Assembly: GCA_038233135.1 (NCBI GenBank)
Contig: JBBSMN010000065.1
Location: 1-13,754 of the forward strand
Direction: 5' to 3'
DNA length: 13,754 bases
DNA from: JACCVL01 sp038233135
GTDB taxonomy: Bacteria; Actinomycetota; Actinomycetes; Propionibacteriales; Nocardioidaceae
The notes beneath the pieces are model-generated. The model worked only from the letters and a program-made list of their open reading frames with translations, had not been told where the DNA came from and made no database searches. The number at the start of each line of letters is the position of its first letter. The first letter of the stretch is position 1. Shown one piece after another: positions 1 to 7,520 of the stretch. The position numbers were made by a program, and so were the translations under genes.

Positions 1-801
1 ACTGGCCGTTCCCGGGCCGCCCGAGGTCATCATGTAGATGTGGTCGAAGGTGTTGACGATGTAGATCGCGCCGAGCAGCACCGACAGCTCGATGTAGCGC
101 CGCATGTGCGGCAGGGTGATCGACACGAACATCTGGACCGGCCCGGCGCCGTCGACCGCAGCAGCCTCGAGCGACGAGCGGTCCTGGCTCTGCAGGCCGG
201 CGAGCAGCAGCAGCATCATGAACGGTGTCCACTGCCACACCAGCGCGATGATGACCGCCGCCAGCGGGAACGTCGACAGCCAGTCGGTCTCGCCGGCGCC
301 GAAGGGCGCGAGCACGAAGTTGACGATGCCGAACGTCGGGTCGAACATCGTGGTCTTCCACAGCAGCGCGCCCGCCACCGGCATCACCAGGAACGGCGTG
401 ATCAGCAAGGTGCGCGCCAGCCCGCGTCCGGGGAACGGCCGGTCCAGGAGCATGGCCAGGATCAGGCCGATCACCAGCGAGATGAGGACGCAGCCGCCGG
501 TGATCAGGATGGTGTTCAGCGCGGCACCACGGAACACCCGGTCGCCGAACACCTCGACGTAGTTGTCGAACCACACGAACTCCCGAGAGCCCGGCCGGAC
601 CAGGTTCCACGACTGCAGCGAGTAGAACAGCGTGAACAGGAACGGCACCTGGGTGACGATGATGGCGAAGATCAGCGCGGGCAGCAGCGGCGCCCGCCGC
701 CTCCATCCCTCCCGTCGGTCGGTCCCCCGGTCCGACCCCTTCTGCTTGTGCGAGGCGGCCGTCGCACCCTGCGCGGCGGGAGCCTCAGCTGTGGTCGTCA
801 T
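1..801 (-). CDS. ABC sugar/polyol transporter permease (MalF/SmoF type), cut by the left window edge
   Basis: Inner-membrane permease of a binding-protein-dependent sugar importer; 267 codons are visible and the C-terminus lies outside the window. Reading from 801, a charged, Ala-rich cytoplasmic N-terminus (residues 1-36) is followed by hydrophobic segments at about 38-60, 95-118, 131-148 and 178-202. The EAA loop that docks the ATPase is clear at about 212-231 (EAAAVDGAG followed by ITLP after a short gap), and the family-typical TSGGPG stands at 259-264. The ATG start overlaps the stop of the upstream binding-protein gene by one base (TGATG), so the two are translationally coupled and the gene order binding protein-permease is standard. 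A second permease and an ATPase would be expected further left. The family assignment is firm. The polyol substrate is inferred from the neighbouring binding protein. Confidence 0.93.
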   Translation of the reverse strand, partial: MTTTAEAPAAQGATAASHKQKGSDRGTDRREGWRRRAPLLPALIFAIIVTQVPFLFTLFYSLQSWNLVRPGSREFVWFDNYVEVFGDRVFRGAALNTILITGGCVLISLVIGLILAMLLDRPFPGRGLARTLLITPFLVMPVAGALLWKTTMFDPTFGIVNFVLAPFGAGETDWLSTFPLAAVIIALVWQWTPFMMLLLLAGLQSQDRSSLEAAAVDGAGPVQMFVSITLPHMRRYIELSVLLGAIYIVNTFDHIYMMTSGGPGTAS

Positions 802-2240
802 CAGCTGCCCTCCTGGTAGGTCTTGCCAACGGCCTCGGCGTAGGCCTGCGACTGCGCGATGGCCTCCTCGGTGGTGATCTGGCCGGCGATGGCGGCCGAC
901 ATCTGCTGCCCGACGCGGGTCCCGAGGTCCTGGAACTCCGGGATCCGGACGAACTGGATCCCGACGTAGGGAACCGGGTCGACCGTCGGGCTCTCCTGGT
1001 CAGCGGCCTTCATGGCCGTCAGCGTCGGCTCGGCGAATGCCTTGGCCGCCTTCGCGTACTCCGGGATCTCGTAGGTCGACAGGCGGCTGCCCGGCGGGAC
1101 GGCCGTCCAGCCGATCTCGTTGCCCACCAGCTTCATGTAGTCCTTGTCGGTCATCCAGGACATGAACTTCCACGCCGCGTCCACGTTCTCCGACGTCTTG
1201 GGGATGCCCAGCGACCAGGAGTACAGCCAGCCCGAATGCTCGGTCTGCTGGGTGGGTGCTTGCACGTAGCCGTTCTTGCCGACGACCTGCGAGTCGGCCT
1301 TGGACTCCACCGTGCCGACCATTGACGTGGCGTCGTACCACATGGCGGCGTTGCCCTGGGTGTACTGCGTGGCGCACTCGGCGAAACTGGCCTGCGCAGC
1401 GCCGGGGGTGCCGTACTTGCGGACGGTGTCGACGTAGAAGTTGATCGCCGCCTTGCTCTCCTTGGAGTCCAGGGTGGCGTTCCAATCCTGGTCGAACCAC
1501 CGGCCGCCGAAGGTATTGATGACGGTGTCCAGCGGGGCGAGGACCTCGCCCCAGCCGGCCAGCCCGCGCAGGCAGATGCCCGACATGCCGGTCTTCGGGT
1601 CGTCCAGCTTCTCGGCGAACTTGCGCACCTGGTCCCAGCTCGGCTCAGCGGGCATCTTGAGACCGGCCTGCTTGAACAGGTCCTTGCGATAGACGAGGAA
1701 CGACGACTCGCCGTAGAACGGCACCGAGTAGAGGTCACCCTTGTATGACAGCGACTCCCGTACGGTCGGGATGAAGTCTTGGGGGTCGTATCCCTCGGTC
1801 TTCTCGGCGTACGGCTGCAGGTTGACCAGCCACCCGTTCTCGGCCCACATCGGGGTCTCGTAGTTGCTAATCATCACCACGTCGAACTCACCGCCGTCGG
1901 TGGCAACCGAGGCGGTGATCTTGGCGCGGGCCTCGTTCTCGGACAGCGAGACGAAGCGCAACGAGATGTCGGGGTTGTCCTTCTCGAACCTGTCGGACAG
2001 CGAGATGGCGTCTTCCATCTGCGAGTTGGTCACGATCGCTACGACGATCTGGTTGTCGGCGCTGCTGCCCCACGTGCCAGCCCCTCCGCAGGCGGCGAGC
2101 AGGACGCCGGCGGCCACGGCCGCGACGGCGGCCTGCCAGCGCCGCAACCCACGGGGACGGTGCGACCGAGTTCTTGGGACCGGACCGGTCACCCGATCGG
2201 TGGGCGGCGACTCATTGGACGGCTCGTTGACGGCATGCAC
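801..2240 (-). CDS. ABC transporter substrate-binding lipoprotein, probably mannitol/sorbitol (SmoE-like)
   Basis: Extracytoplasmic solute-binding protein (family 1) of 479 residues. It captures a sugar or polyol and delivers it to the permease encoded immediately downstream. A basic region (RGLRR near residues 30-34) precedes a hydrophobic stretch and a lipobox LAAC with Cys51 as the lipidated residue, so the mature protein is membrane-anchored. The body contains motifs I recognise from SmoE-type mannitol/sorbitol-binding proteins: FDVVMISNYETPMWAENGWL, VPFYGESS, GICLRG..GWGE, WLYSWSLGIP and VDPVPYVGIQFVRIPEFQ. The start codon is GTG at 2240 with GGGGAGG ending 5 bases upstream. The region before it carries a strong -35/-10 pair and palindromes shared with the divergent SorC regulator, suggesting inducer control. 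The substrate assignment rests on remembered similarity. A different hexitol or pentitol is possible. Confidence 0.93.
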   Translation of the reverse strand: MHAVNEPSNESPPTDRVTGPVPRTRSHRPRGLRRWQAAVAAVAAGVLLAACGGAGTWGSSADNQIVVAIVTNSQMEDAISLSDRFEKDNPDISLRFVSLSENEARAKITASVATDGGEFDVVMISNYETPMWAENGWLVNLQPYAEKTEGYDPQDFIPTVRESLSYKGDLYSVPFYGESSFLVYRKDLFKQAGLKMPAEPSWDQVRKFAEKLDDPKTGMSGICLRGLAGWGEVLAPLDTVINTFGGRWFDQDWNATLDSKESKAAINFYVDTVRKYGTPGAAQASFAECATQYTQGNAAMWYDATSMVGTVESKADSQVVGKNGYVQAPTQQTEHSGWLYSWSLGIPKTSENVDAAWKFMSWMTDKDYMKLVGNEIGWTAVPPGSRLSTYEIPEYAKAAKAFAEPTLTAMKAADQESPTVDPVPYVGIQFVRIPEFQDLGTRVGQQMSAAIAGQITTEEAIAQSQAYAEAVGKTYQEGS

Positions 2241-2302
2241 TGGCGCCTCCCCGGGTAGGAAAACTGCACCCGCTCATCCGAGCACGGATGCCGCTCACAT
2301 GT

Positions 2303-2320
2303 GATGCAATGCATTTCATC
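2303..2320. promoter_or_regulatory. Imperfect 18-bp palindrome, candidate SorC-regulator operator
   Basis: GATGCAATGCATTTCATC matches its reverse complement at 16 of 18 positions and is centred on a perfect ATGCAT. It covers the -10 box of the minus-strand promoter. A perfect 10-base palindrome, TCACATGTGA, lies directly next to it (2295-2304). Binding by the regulator encoded at 2398 is inferred from position. Confidence 0.5.
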
Positions 2321-2341
2321 CGTGTGACATGGCAATGTCAA
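2313..2341 (-). promoter_or_regulatory. Promoter for the sugar/polyol importer
   Basis: On the minus strand a perfect -35 TTGACA (2341-2336) is followed by a 17-base spacer and a -10-like TGAAAT (2318-2313). This is unusually consensus-like for such GC-rich DNA. It faces the binding-protein gene, leaving a leader of roughly 65 bases. Both palindromes of the region overlap it. Confidence 0.55.
2325..2340. promoter_or_regulatory. Perfect inverted repeat TGACAT-N4-ATGTCA, candidate operator
   Basis: TGACATGGCAATGTCA has two exact 6-base arms around GGCA. It overlaps the -35 box of the minus-strand promoter for the sugar importer and lies about 57 bases before the SorC-family gene. A protein bound here would block the importer promoter and could also autoregulate the regulator. 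Confidence 0.5.
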
Positions 2342-2397
2342 GAGGCGTTACCGATCCGAGTCAATCCGAGCAGGCGGCAGCTTGAGGGGAGGTTCAG

Positions 2398-3348
2398 GTG
2401 ACCATGCGAAACGAGCTCGGAGCCGATGAGCTGCTCGCCGAGATTTCTCGGCGCTACTACCTCTCCGACGAGACCAAGGTCGAGATCGCACGGTCGCTCG
2501 GGCTGAGCCGCTTCAAGGTGGCGCGGATGCTCGCCCATGCTCGGGAGCAGGGCATCGTGCAGATCTCCATCGCCGTACCCGGCCGGATCGACAGTGCGCT
2601 CTCGACCGAGCTGGCGCGGAGGCTCGACCTTGCCCGCTGCGTGGTCGTGGACACCGCGGGCAGCGAGCTGTTCGCGCGCCAGCAGGTCGCGGCCGCGGCG
2701 GCGCACCTGTTGCCCGGCCTCATCCCGGAGGGTGCGTTGCTCGGCATCACGTGGAGCCGTGCCGTCGCGGCTATGGTCGACGCGGTCGGTGGGCTCCCGC
2801 GGTGCACCGCAGTGCAGCTGTCCGGGTCGCTGCCCACGGCCGCAGGAGCTGCCACGACGGTCGACCTGGTCCAGCGGGTGTCCAGGCTGGCTGGTGGTGT
2901 GGCCCACCAGGTGCCCGCCCCACTGATCGTCGACGACCCCGCCGTCGCCGCCGCCCTGCGGCGACAGCCAGGCATCCGCGACACGCTCCAGCTCGCGGAC
3001 CGGCTCGACGTGTCTGTCGTGGCCGTCGGTGCCTGGCAGGCAGGTTGTTCCACCGTGTGGGAGGCCGTCCCCCCGGCCGTACGCCAGGCCGGCCTGGCCG
3101 CCGGCGCCGTCGGCGAGGTCAGCGGTCGGCTCCTGGACGCCGCGGGGTGTCCTGTCGTCTCGCCGTTGGACGACCTGGTGGTGGGAGCGTCCCTCGCCCA
3201 GCTGCAACGTCCGGCCGAGCGCGTTGCCCTCATCAGTGGCCCTCGACGAGCACGGGCAGCCATCGCAGCCGCCCGGGCCGGGCTCGTCACCACGTTGGTG
3301 ATCACCAGCAGCCTTGCCCGCGAAGTGCTGGGGCAGCCGCAACGGTGA
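2398..3348 (+). CDS. SorC-family sugar-binding transcriptional regulator
   Basis: DNA-binding regulator of 316 residues that senses a (usually phosphorylated) sugar or polyol. The N-terminal helix-turn-helix lies at about residues 16-60 (RRYYLSDETKVEIARSLGLS, then FKVARMLAHAREQGIVQISI), a typical SorC arrangement. The rest is the C-terminal sugar-binding domain, with GITWSRA at 116-122, VGEVSGRLLDAAG at 238-250 and the terminal LISGPRRARAAIAAARAG segment at 278-295. The GTG start at 2398 lies 5 bases after GAGGGGAGG; an ATG two codons later (2404) is possible but 11 bases from that site. It is divergent from the ABC importer and shares a palindrome-rich promoter region with it, so importer control is likely. 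Whether it activates or represses is not visible. The gene ends 43 bases before a convergent gene. Confidence 0.92.
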   Translation: MTMRNELGADELLAEISRRYYLSDETKVEIARSLGLSRFKVARMLAHAREQGIVQISIAVPGRIDSALSTELARRLDLARCVVVDTAGSELFARQQVAAAAAHLLPGLIPEGALLGITWSRAVAAMVDAVGGLPRCTAVQLSGSLPTAAGAATTVDLVQRVSRLAGGVAHQVPAPLIVDDPAVAAALRRQPGIRDTLQLADRLDVSVVAVGAWQAGCSTVWEAVPPAVRQAGLAAGAVGEVSGRLLDAAGCPVVSPLDDLVVGASLAQLQRPAERVALISGPRRARAAIAAARAGLVTTLVITSSLAREVLGQPQR

Positions 3349-3359
3349 CGAGCCGCCAC

Positions 3360-3374
3360 CGCCGGCGTCCGGCG
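3360..3374. terminator. Short GC hairpin between convergent genes, possible terminator
   Basis: CGCCGGCGTCCGGCG forms a perfect 6-base stem with a CGT loop in the 43-base gap between the SorC gene and the convergent membrane-protein gene. No T-run follows on either strand, so intrinsic termination is uncertain. Confidence 0.25.
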
Positions 3375-3391
3375 TTGCTGGACCGCCGCCG

Positions 3392-4249
3392 CTATCCCGC
3401 TGGTGCGGGGGCTTCAGGTGCGGGGGCTTCGGGTGCGGGGGCTTCGGGTGCGGGCTCGGGTGCGGACTGCTCGGGCGGAGCCGTCTGGGTCGGCGCCTGC
3501 GTGGACGACTCCGGCGCCGACTCCGGCGCCGACTCCGGCGGTGCTGTCGTCGCCTCGGACGGTGCCGGCGTCTCCTCCGGCGACGGCGTCCCGTCGCCGC
3601 CGGTCTCCTGTCCCGGCGAGTCGGGCGTCTGGTCCGGCTGCTGCTGATCCGGGCCGCCCGAGCCGCCCCCCAGCGAGGTCCGCGGCCCGCCGGCATCGCT
3701 GCCACCGGTCAGCTGCGACAGCGACTGGCCGGCCGCCAGCTCGAAGGCCACGATCGTCCCCATTGCCAGCACGAAGACGCCGATCGTCGCCACCAGGATC
3801 GGCTTCCAGGCCAGCCCCTGCACGGCCTCGCGCCACCTCACCTGCGGTGTCTCTGTCGCCACAGCAGTCGCGCCGGACGCGTCGTCACCGTCGACCGGAG
3901 CGGCTGCTGTCGTCTCGGACGTGCTCCCCACCGAACTGCGCGGCTCCCGTGGCGCGGACGGAGAGCCACGCGGCGATGTCCGTCGCCTGCTGCGTGCCTG
4001 CGCCGCTCGTGCCGCCCTGGCCGCCTGCTCGACCGCCGCGGCACGTGCCGCAGCGACCCGGGCACGGCTGACAGACAGGTAGTGGGAGTAGACGGAACTG
4101 CCGACCGTCGCGATCACGCTGCCGGCCGCCGCGCCGATGATGGTGCCGGCGACCCCCACCGTGGACAGCAGGACGGCCGACGACATCGCGGCCAGTGCGC
4201 CCGCGAGCGCCTGGACCCAGTTCACCTCGATGGCACGCTGCTCACTCAC
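3392..4249 (-). CDS. Uncharacterised membrane protein with Pro/Ala/Glu-rich repeat tail
   Basis: Function unknown; 285 residues. Hydrophobic, glycine-rich stretches at about 13-36 and 37-55 form one or two N-terminal membrane segments. They are followed by an Ala/Arg-rich, probably helical region (61-90), a low-complexity linker, and a second clear membrane segment at about 149-173. After that comes a long Pro/Thr/Ser/Glu-rich tail (about 180-285) ending in tandem APE units (EAPAP three times), probably exposed outside the membrane. The start is GTG at 4249. No ribosome-binding site precedes it, but AATACT stands 7 bases before the GTG, which suits a leaderless transcript. The gene is divergent from a LytR-CpsA-Psr gene; similar small proteins appear beside such genes in actinobacteria as far as I recall, so an envelope role is a guess. 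Codon-position bias toward G/C supports it being real. Confidence 0.8.
   Translation of the reverse strand: MSEQRAIEVNWVQALAGALAAMSSAVLLSTVGVAGTIIGAAAGSVIATVGSSVYSHYLSVSRARVAAARAAAVEQAARAARAAQARSRRRTSPRGSPSAPREPRSSVGSTSETTAAAPVDGDDASGATAVATETPQVRWREAVQGLAWKPILVATIGVFVLAMGTIVAFELAAGQSLSQLTGGSDAGGPRTSLGGGSGGPDQQQPDQTPDSPGQETGGDGTPSPEETPAPSEATTAPPESAPESAPESSTQAPTQTAPPEQSAPEPAPEAPAPEAPAPEAPAPAG
3402..3446. repeat. Three 15-base tandem repeats (plus a partial fourth)
   Basis: The unit GGTGCGGGGGCTTCG is repeated at 3402-3416 (one mismatch), 3417-3431 and 3432-3446, then continues as a shortened 12-base copy. It encodes the EAPAP repeats at the C-terminus of the minus-strand membrane protein. A second in-frame repeat, GACTCCGGCGCC, occurs at 3507-3530 and continues partly to 3540. 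Confidence 0.85.
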
Positions 4250-4256
4250 CAGGCGC

Positions 4257-4262
4257 AGTATT
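4257..4262 (-). promoter_or_regulatory. Candidate -10 box of a leaderless promoter
   Basis: AATACT on the minus strand ends exactly 7 bases before the GTG start at 4249, and no Shine-Dalgarno sequence is seen. This is the spacing expected when transcription starts at the start codon. The -35 region (TTCGCG, 18 bases upstream) is weak. Confidence 0.35.
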
Positions 4263-4421
4263 CATGCGACCGAACTTCAGCGCGAAATCCGTCTGACCAG
4301 CACCGGGGCGAAAGCGCACGAACCGGTCACCAGCCCCGGCTCGACTGCCGACAAGGCCGTCTCGCTGACTGTGGCCAGGCACACTGGTGGCGCCCCTGCC
4401 CAGCACCCGTGAGGACCGACC

Positions 4422-5939
4422 GTGACCGAGGGAGCTCCCGAGGACCGCCCGCGACCGCCCCCGGCCGCCGACGGTCACACCCCCGACGACGCCCGGTCTC
4501 TGCCCGCTGTGATGGGACTCACGGCGCTGGGTGCCGCGCTGCCCGGCAGCACCTTTGTCGTTCTGCGTCGGCGCGCGCTCGGCGCCTGCGTGCTCGCAAC
4601 GTACGCCCTGCTCGTCAGCGGGCTCGCGTACGCGTTGATCGCCCGTCGCCCTGACCTCGTCCGGCTGCTGGTCCAGCCACGCTGGCTCACCGTCACCATC
4701 GTGGTGCTGGCGCTGGTGTTCGTCTGTTGGGCCACGGTGGTGGTCGCCAGCGACCTGTTGTCGCGCCCCGCACGGCTCGAGCCGCGACAGCGTGGCTGGG
4801 CCACCGTGTTCACCACGCTGCTGTGTGTCGCGCTGGCTGTCCCCTTCGTGGTCGGCGCCCGATACGCAGCGGCGCAGCGGGCGTTCGTCTCCGACGTCTT
4901 CGTGTCGGGCTCGCAGTCGCAGAGCGCCACCCGGCCGCAGATCCTGGATCCGGCGGCCGACCCGTGGGTCGGCCAGGACCGTGTGAACGTGCTGCTGCTC
5001 GGCGGCGACGCGGGGCCGAACCGCGTCGGCACCCGTACCGACTCGATCATCGTCGCGAGCATCGACGTCGACTCCGGTGACACGGTGCTGTTCGGACTTC
5101 CGCGCAACCTGCAGAACGTACCCTTCCCGACCGGCAGCCCCCTGGACGAGCTCTATCCCGACGGGTTCTCGGGTCCGGGCGACCCGCTTCAGTGGATGCT
5201 CAACGCGGTCTACCCGCGGGTGCCCGAGCTGCACCCCAAGGTCCTCGGAGACAGCGACAACGAGGGGGCCGATGCCCTGAAGATGGCGGTCAGCGGGGCC
5301 CTCGGTCTGCGCGTCGACTACTACGTGCTCGTCAGCATCCCCGGATTCGTACAGCTCATCGACGCCGTGGGCGGCGTGACGGTCAACATCAACCAGCCCA
5401 TCCCGATCGGTGGCGCGGAGGGGCTGCGGGAGCCGGAGGGCTACCTGCGGCCCGGGCCTGGTCGAGAGCTCGACGGCTTCGACGCGATGTGGTTCGCGCG
5501 GGGCAGGTACGGCCTCGACGACTACGACCGGATGGCGCGTCAGCGGTGCCTGCTGGATGCCGTCATCGAACGCGCCGACCCCGTCACGCTGCTGACGCGG
5601 TACCAACGCATCCTCGACGCCGGACGCAACATCTTGCGCACCGACATCCCCGGCGAGCTGCTCCCCGACCTCGTCGACCTGGCATTCGCCGTCAAGGACG
5701 AACGCGTGCGCAGCGTCGTCTTCTCCCGCAGCAAGCAGTTCGCCCCCGAGTCGCCGGACTACGCGTGGATGCGGCAGGTGGTGGCCAAGGCCACGGCTCC
5801 TCGCGGGGACGGGGCCGGCGGGAGTGGTGGCGGTTCCGGTGGCAACGGCAAGGGCCGCGGTGGCGGCGGACGGGGCGACAGCAAGTCGATCGTCGACTCG
5901 GCGAAGTCGTCGTGCGCCTACCGGCCGGTGTCCCCGTAA
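4422..5939 (+). CDS. LytR-CpsA-Psr (LCP) family cell-wall glycopolymer transferase
   Basis: Membrane-anchored enzyme of 505 residues, predicted to transfer lipid-linked glycopolymers (teichoic-acid-like or arabinogalactan-like) onto peptidoglycan outside the cell. Residues 1-27 are a Pro/Asp-rich cytoplasmic end. Hydrophobic segments lie at about 29-47, 53-73, 88-110 and 127-146. The LCP catalytic domain spans about 185-450: VNVLLLGGDAG with downstream RVGTRTDS (187-208), GLPRNLQNVPFP (225-236) and FARGRYGLDDYDRMARQR (358-375) carry the conserved Asp and Arg residues of the family. A glycine-rich low-complexity linker (461-486) and a short tail with a cysteine (498) follow. The GTG start lies 6 bases after GAGGA. 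Several hydrophobic segments before the domain, rather than one, fit a known actinobacterial subtype. It is divergent from a membrane protein and convergent with the selenium-binding-protein homologue. Confidence 0.93.
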   Translation: MTEGAPEDRPRPPPAADGHTPDDARSLPAVMGLTALGAALPGSTFVVLRRRALGACVLATYALLVSGLAYALIARRPDLVRLLVQPRWLTVTIVVLALVFVCWATVVVASDLLSRPARLEPRQRGWATVFTTLLCVALAVPFVVGARYAAAQRAFVSDVFVSGSQSQSATRPQILDPAADPWVGQDRVNVLLLGGDAGPNRVGTRTDSIIVASIDVDSGDTVLFGLPRNLQNVPFPTGSPLDELYPDGFSGPGDPLQWMLNAVYPRVPELHPKVLGDSDNEGADALKMAVSGALGLRVDYYVLVSIPGFVQLIDAVGGVTVNINQPIPIGGAEGLREPEGYLRPGPGRELDGFDAMWFARGRYGLDDYDRMARQRCLLDAVIERADPVTLLTRYQRILDAGRNILRTDIPGELLPDLVDLAFAVKDERVRSVVFSRSKQFAPESPDYAWMRQVVAKATAPRGDGAGGSGGGSGGNGKGRGGGGRGDSKSIVDSAKSSCAYRPVSP

Positions 5940-5952
5940 GCACCGCCTGCCC

Positions 5953-5973
5953 CACCCCCGGGGGCTGGGGGTG
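5953..5973. terminator. GC-rich hairpin between convergent genes, likely bidirectional terminator
   Basis: CACCCCC (5953-5959) pairs with GGGGGTG (5967-5973) around a 7-base loop, filling the 35-base gap between the LCP gene and the convergent gene. No T-run follows, as is common in high-GC actinobacteria. Confidence 0.45.
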
Positions 5974-5974
5974 C

Positions 5975-7438
5975 TCAGCGGTAGCAGTACGAGTCCGACG
6001 ACGCGTCGCCACCCTGCAGCCGCACCTGGTGGGCGCGCAGCCCGCGGAACGCCTCGCCCTGGGGGAAGAAGCCGGGGTCGGGATGCAGTCCCCCGCCGTC
6101 AAGGTCGGCGTCAAGCTTGGCCATCCATGCGCCGACCCCGTCGGGGTAGAACTGGTCGTCCCACGCGCCGTACAGCGAGTTGGTCACGTACACCCGGCGG
6201 CCGTCTCGGCTCGTCTCCACCATCTGCGGGCCGCCGGCCAGCGGCAGGTCCGGCTGCGCCGGGTGCGGGCGCCGGCCGACGATGCCGCCGAGGCGTACGG
6301 AGCCGGCCTCACGCGGATGCGCCGGGTCGGACACGTCGTACTGCTTGAGCTCGCCGGTGCCCCAGCAGGACACGTACAGCCACTGGTCATCGACGGACAG
6401 GTTGATGTCGGTGACCAGCGGCGGCACCGCGCCGAACGGCTTGAGAGCCGGTGGCAGGTCGTCGGCATCGGCGGGCTCGGCGGGGACGGAGATGACCTTG
6501 TCGGCGGTCCACTGCTCGCCGTCGTCGTCGCGGCGCCAGCGCCACACCGACGCCGACAGGTCCTCGGTGGAGATGACGACTCCCACGAACCCCCAGGTCG
6601 CGTCCGGGTCGTGGGAGGGGCGCAGCTCGAGCGCCATCTGGTGCTGCTCGCCGAGGTCGACCTCCTGCAGGTGGCGGCCCTCGGCCAGGTCCCAGAAGTG
6701 CAGCGAGTGGCCGTACTTGTTGGCAAGCAGCAGCTCGGGTACGACCCCGTTCTCGATCATCGACGGGCTGCCCCACTCGCTGGTGACCAGCACGTTCTGG
6801 TTCAGGTGCCACCACGCGTCGTAGGCCATCCGCTGCGGTCCGCGATCGGTCTCCCACGCCCGGACCACGTCGAAGGTGTCGTGGTCGAGCAGCGCGATGC
6901 CAGCGGGGCCACCGTCGCCATCGTCCCCAGTGGCGTCCCCAGTGGCGTCCCCAGTGTCTTCAGCGTTGCCGTTGCTGTCGGCCGAGCCCAGGCAGGTCAG
7001 GAAGATGCCGTCCGGGCCACAGTGCAGCGTGTGCGGCCGGGAGTACCCGGCCTTGCCGGCCAGCTCGTCGGCGTCGATGGTGCGCACCAGGTGCGGGGCC
7101 GACGGATCCGGCTGGGTGTCGAACACGTGGATGCGCGAGCTGCGGATGCCGGGCAGCAGCAGGTAGCGCCGGGTGAGCCCGTCCATGTCGTGCCCCTCAT
7201 GCATCAGCGCGCTGCTGCAGGCGTTCCAGCCGAAGTGGTGCAGCTCGTCGCCCTTCGTCGGCAGGTCGGCCCAGCCGACCACCTGCCCGTACGTCGCCGA
7301 GTCCGCGTTGACGTCGATCGTCGTCAGCGCGTCGGGCTGCTCACCCGCGCGGTCGAAGGCCACGACGTAGGCCAGCCGCTCGGGCGGGGCGGCGATCGCC
7401 TCGGTGGCACTGCGGTAGAAGGTCGGGTCGATTGTCAT
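5975..7438 (-). CDS. Selenium-binding protein (SBP56/SELENBP1) family, putative methanethiol oxidase
   Basis: Predicted seven-bladed beta-propeller oxidase of 487 residues. SBP56 homologues convert methanethiol, O2 and water to formaldehyde, H2S and H2O2. Family motifs are clear: KGDELHHFGWNACSS (62-76), SSRIHVFDT (100-108), HTLHC (136-140), ALLDHDTF (182-189), LVTSEWG (217-223), LVTDINLSVDDQWLYVS (341-357), LKQYDVSDP (364-371), AGGPQM (401-406), YVTNSLYGAWDDQFYP (417-432) and GGDASSD (476-482). The CSSC of the human protein is CSSA here, keeping the first cysteine (Cys74). An acidic insertion at about 157-177 comes from a DNA repeat. I chose the ATG at 7438 because homology begins just after it; the frame stays open further upstream but without recognisable sequence. 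There is no ribosome-binding site, but CATACT lies 7 bases upstream, so the message may be leaderless. Other activities of the family cannot be excluded. Confidence 0.9.
   Translation of the reverse strand: MTIDPTFYRSATEAIAAPPERLAYVVAFDRAGEQPDALTTIDVNADSATYGQVVGWADLPTKGDELHHFGWNACSSALMHEGHDMDGLTRRYLLLPGIRSSRIHVFDTQPDPSAPHLVRTIDADELAGKAGYSRPHTLHCGPDGIFLTCLGSADSNGNAEDTGDATGDATGDDGDGGPAGIALLDHDTFDVVRAWETDRGPQRMAYDAWWHLNQNVLVTSEWGSPSMIENGVVPELLLANKYGHSLHFWDLAEGRHLQEVDLGEQHQMALELRPSHDPDATWGFVGVVISTEDLSASVWRWRRDDDGEQWTADKVISVPAEPADADDLPPALKPFGAVPPLVTDINLSVDDQWLYVSCWGTGELKQYDVSDPAHPREAGSVRLGGIVGRRPHPAQPDLPLAGGPQMVETSRDGRRVYVTNSLYGAWDDQFYPDGVGAWMAKLDADLDGGGLHPDPGFFPQGEAFRGLRAHQVRLQGGDASSDSYCYR
6923..6956. 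repeat. 12-base tandem repeat inside the selenium-binding-protein homologue
   Basis: GTCCCCAGTGGC occurs at 6923-6934 and 6935-6946, and a third copy is partial (6947-6956). On the coding strand it encodes Asp-Ala-Thr-Gly units of an acidic insertion absent from the human homologue as I remember it. Confidence 0.8.
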
Positions 7439-7445
7439 ATCAGCG

Positions 7446-7451
7446 AGTATG
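7446..7451 (-). promoter_or_regulatory. Candidate -10 box of a leaderless promoter
   Basis: CATACT on the minus strand lies exactly 7 bases before the ATG at 7438 and no Shine-Dalgarno sequence is present. The matching -35 (TGTGCA, 17 bases upstream) is poor. Confidence 0.35.
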
Positions 7452-7520
7452 CGCCGGTGCGGCTGCGCTGCACACCCCGGAGCGCGAAACCACACACGGC
7501 CGCCACGCGCCACATACCGC

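Noticed and set aside
40..819. Plus-strand open frame of about 260 codons near the left edge
   Set aside because: The minus strand here reads a clear ABC permease with an EAA loop. The plus frame is Arg/Gln/His-rich and has no domain.
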